Positions 5,678 through 7,208 of a stretch of DNA of 7,208 bases are shown here, in pieces (the first letter of the stretch is position 1; each line of letters opens with the position of its first letter). The notes under the pieces are model-generated. The model ran no database searches, was not told the origin of the DNA, and worked only from the letters and a program-made list of their open reading frames with translations. The stretch comes from Mycobacteriaceae bacterium. Lineage in GTDB: Bacteria > Actinomycetota > Actinomycetes > Mycobacteriales > Mycobacteriaceae. The stretch is taken from contig JAFAWC010000238.1 in the NCBI GenBank assembly GCA_019242135.1, positions 1 through 7,208 on the forward strand. Direction: 5' to 3'. Position numbers and translations under genes: made by a program.

Positions 5678-6378
5678 TGCAGCGGTGATGGCGGTAGGGC
5701 CTGCAGTATCGAGTCTTCCCAGCCGTCGCGCAGTGCGGGTGCGACGCTCATCCACGTGACGATCTCGGCAGGCGGGTCGTCCTTCCACGACGGGTAGTGC
5801 TCGGCGAAGCAGTCCCAGTCGCCCGCAAGTGCCCAATAGTGGATCACCTCGTTGAATCGGAACGTGGTGGTGAACGAACCCAGCCAATGCTTTCCGGTCC
5901 GTTCGGACCACGGAACGTAGAGCCGCTCGAGTTCGCGGATGTAGTCGTCTTGGCGACCCGGCTTGGTTTGCATGATCTCCTGGATCACCAGCGTGGCGTT
6001 GAACTTGGCGTCGCGCAGCTGTGCGAGCGTCTTGTTGCTCGGTCCGGGGTACATGATCCGGCCCTCGCCGCGTGCCCCGGTCTCCGACAGGAAGACCGAC
6101 CATTTCGCCGCGGCGGCCGCGTGGCTGCCGCCGCGCGCCTGCGCCCGTCCGATCCTGGCGAAGTCGGAGAATCCGTCAATCTCCCAGATGATCGTGACTT
6201 GCGGCCAGTGGCCGTTGTACGGCGTCGTCTCCCACAGCGCGAACAACCGTGCGCCCAGTTGGTCCATCATCGGGTGGTAGACGTCGCTGAACACCTCGGT
6301 GAAGCGATCGCTTCTGGCTGAGCCCAACGTGATGGTTTCGTGCAGGTACAGCAGCGTGTGGCGGTGATACTTGCGCAT
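5674..6378 (-). CDS. NIPSNAP-like tandem alpha/beta-barrel protein, first gene of operon
   Basis: This 234-residue protein has no signal peptide, membrane segment or recognisable catalytic motif. It appears to be two related ferredoxin-like (dimeric alpha/beta-barrel) halves, roughly 8-100 and 127-215. Each has an opening strand containing Glu (YLHETITL at 11-18; LVIQEIMQTKPG at 130-141), a helix (RFTEVFSDVYHPMMDQLG; QDDYIRELERLYVPWSER), a strand after a Gly (ARLFALWET; WLGSFTTT) and an aromatic-rich strand plus helix (TIIWEIDGFSDFARI; VIHYWALAGDWDCFAEH). That pattern resembles the NIPSNAP and related barrel families, in which many members are of unknown function. It heads the operon and shares a GTGA overlap with the P450, so it probably acts on or protects a pathway intermediate; no reaction can be assigned. 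The ATG at 6378 is preceded by a GGGTGAG sequence. Family assignment rests on pattern only, and a novel family remains possible. Confidence 0.82.
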   Translation of the reverse strand: MRKYHRHTLLYLHETITLGSARSDRFTEVFSDVYHPMMDQLGARLFALWETTPYNGHWPQVTIIWEIDGFSDFARIGRAQARGGSHAAAAAKWSVFLSETGARGEGRIMYPGPSNKTLAQLRDAKFNATLVIQEIMQTKPGRQDDYIRELERLYVPWSERTGKHWLGSFTTTFRFNEVIHYWALAGDWDCFAEHYPSWKDDPPAEIVTWMSVAPALRDGWEDSILQALPPSPLQ

Positions 6379-6398
6379 CGCGGCTCACCCGCCGCCAG

Positions 6399-6428
6399 TT
6401 GACATGGACACCCAGCGAGCGTGACACT
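6399..6428 (+). promoter_or_regulatory. Putative plus-strand promoter for the SMP-30 gene
   Basis: A perfect TTGACA -35 box lies at 6399-6404. After 18 bases comes GACACT (6423-6428), which keeps the A2 and T6 of the mycobacterial TANNNT -10. Six bases later is the GTG at 6435. If transcription starts there the mRNA would be leaderless, which is common in mycobacteria and would explain why no ribosome-binding site is visible. The weak -10 makes this tentative. An alternative -10, TATCGT at 6429-6434, lies too close to the GTG and is 24 bases from TTGACA. Confidence 0.4.
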
Positions 6429-6447
6429 TATCGTGTGTTTTGTAAAG
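6418..6447 (-). promoter_or_regulatory. Putative operon promoter/operator, copy 2 of twin motif
   Basis: On the minus strand TTTACA (6441-6446 on +) and CACGCT (6418-6423 on +) are spaced by exactly 17 bases, the same geometry as at 405-434. Transcription would start near 6411, giving a leader of about 33 bases before the ATG at 6378. The motif also covers the putative -10 of the divergent SMP-30 promoter, so one protein bound here could control both directions. The 13-base and 7-base blocks match copy 1 exactly, while the 10 bases between them match at only 3 positions. Confidence 0.5.
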
Positions 6448-7208
6448 GTCGGGAGCCGCTGGCGAACGGTTTCTGCTTCGGCGAGGGTCCGCGCTGGTTC
6501 GAAGGACTGCTGTGGTTTTCCGACATGCTGGGCGAGGCGGTCCATACGGTCACCCTCGGCGGCGCCATGAGCACGCTGGCGCTGCCCGGCCACGCCCCGT
6601 CCGGGCTGGGCTTTCGGCCCGACGGCCTGCTGCTCATCGTCTCCACCCAAACCCGACAGATCCTGCGCTACGACGGCGAAACAGTCGCCCCCTTCAGCGA
6701 TCTCGCCGACATTGCGGCCGCCGACCTCGGCGACATGGTTGTCGATCACCGCGGACGCGCATATGTGGGGGTACAGGCGCGCGAAGGCGGCCTGCTTGTC
6801 CGCATCGATCATGAGGGCGCCGCGACCGTCGTCGCGGCAGGCCTCGACTTTCCCAACGGGATGGTGATCACACCCGATCACCGCGAGCTGATCGTCGCGG
6901 AGTCGGTCGGCCGCCGGCTGACTGCATTCACGATCGGCGCCGACGGCGCCTTATCAGATCGCCGGGTGTTCGCCGAGGACCTCGACGGGCCGCCGGACGG
7001 TATCGCACTTGACGCCGGGGGAGGAATCTGGGCGTCGATGACGCTGGCGCACCAGTTTCAGCGGATCGCCGAGGGCGGCGCCGTCACCGACCGCATCGAT
7101 ATGGGCGACCGGACCGCGATCGCGTGTGCGCTCGGTGGGCCGGCACGCCGAACGCTTTTTCTGCTGTCGAGCACCGACGCCTATCCTCAACGCCTGACCG
7201 GCACGAAG
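6435..7208 (+). CDS. SMP-30/gluconolactonase/LRE-like protein, 3' end cut by window edge
   Basis: The plus-strand frame is open from upstream to the right edge, giving 258 residues from the GTG at 6435. It belongs to the SMP-30/gluconolactonase family, six-bladed beta-propellers that use a divalent metal to hydrolyse lactones or related esters. Expected metal ligands are E17 in FGEGPRW, N141 in DFPNGM and D188 in GPPDGIALD. The repeated blade pattern is visible in SGLGFRPDG, GDMVVDHRGRAYVG, NGMVITPDH and DGIALDAGGGIWA. The residue before D100 is Gly99, where many members have the substrate-contacting Asn of an ND pair, so specificity may differ. The GTG is the only standard start near the expected N-terminus; TTG at 6399 is possible but would lengthen it by 12 unlikely residues. 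It is divergent from the operon across 56 bases and probably co-regulated. It is a natural candidate to open the lactone made by the Baeyer-Villiger monooxygenase. Confidence 0.88.
   Translation, partial: MFCKGREPLANGFCFGEGPRWFEGLLWFSDMLGEAVHTVTLGGAMSTLALPGHAPSGLGFRPDGLLLIVSTQTRQILRYDGETVAPFSDLADIAAADLGDMVVDHRGRAYVGVQAREGGLLVRIDHEGAATVVAAGLDFPNGMVITPDHRELIVAESVGRRLTAFTIGADGALSDRRVFAEDLDGPPDGIALDAGGGIWASMTLAHQFQRIAEGGAVTDRIDMGDRTAIACALGGPARRTLFLLSSTDAYPQRLTGTK

Noticed and set aside
5678..6103. N-terminal extension of the P450 frame to 6103
   Set aside because: This is the preceding gene read in another frame and is Arg-rich. A normal P450 N-terminus begins at 5677.
1..7208. tRNA, rRNA, CRISPR arrays, insertion sequences or attachment sites
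   Set aside because: I saw no repeat-spacer pattern, transposase frame, terminal repeats of mobile elements or cloverleaf-like sequence; the window is almost fully occupied by metabolic genes.

Overview
The window is GC-rich throughout, its genes use GTG starts and strongly GC-biased third codon positions, and it carries an actinobacterial catabolic set (P450, Baeyer-Villiger-type monooxygenase, HpcH/HpaI aldolase, SMP-30 lactonase). This suggests a high-GC actinomycete, most likely a mycobacterium (Mycobacterium/Mycolicibacterium) or close relative. That assignment is inferred from style and gene content, not from a marker gene.

Layout. Positions 1-318 hold the 5' part of an unidentified minus-strand gene that runs off the left edge. 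Positions 319-456 are a dense intergenic region with three perfect inverted repeats and a putative minus-strand promoter. Positions 457-6378 are one tightly packed minus-strand operon of six genes. In transcription order these are a two-domain NIPSNAP-like protein (6378-5674), a cytochrome P450 (5677-4463), a zinc-type alcohol dehydrogenase (4460-3492), an HpcH/HpaI-type aldolase (3484-2720), an SDR oxidoreductase (2723-1992) and a flavin monooxygenase with the Baeyer-Villiger fingerprint (2010-457). Neighbours are separated by +7 bases at most or overlap by up to 19, and two junctions are GTGA start/stop overlaps. After a 56-base divergent intergenic region, a plus-strand SMP-30/gluconolactonase-family gene begins at about 6435 and runs off the right edge.

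How the genes may work together (inference). The enzyme classes form a plausible oxidative ring-opening route: P450 hydroxylation, alcohol to ketone by the MDR or SDR dehydrogenase, ketone to ester or lactone by the Baeyer-Villiger monooxygenase, lactone hydrolysis by the SMP-30 protein, and C-C cleavage by the aldolase. A cyclic or terpenoid-like substrate would fit, but nothing in the sequence identifies it. No transcription factor, ferredoxin, ferredoxin reductase or transporter gene lies in the window.

The most interesting non-coding signal is a bipartite element, AGCGTGACACTTA-N10-TGTAAAG. It occurs twice with identical spacing (405-434 and 6418-6447), once upstream of the left-hand minus-strand gene and once in the divergent region between the operon and the lactonase gene. 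This points to shared regulation of all three transcription units.
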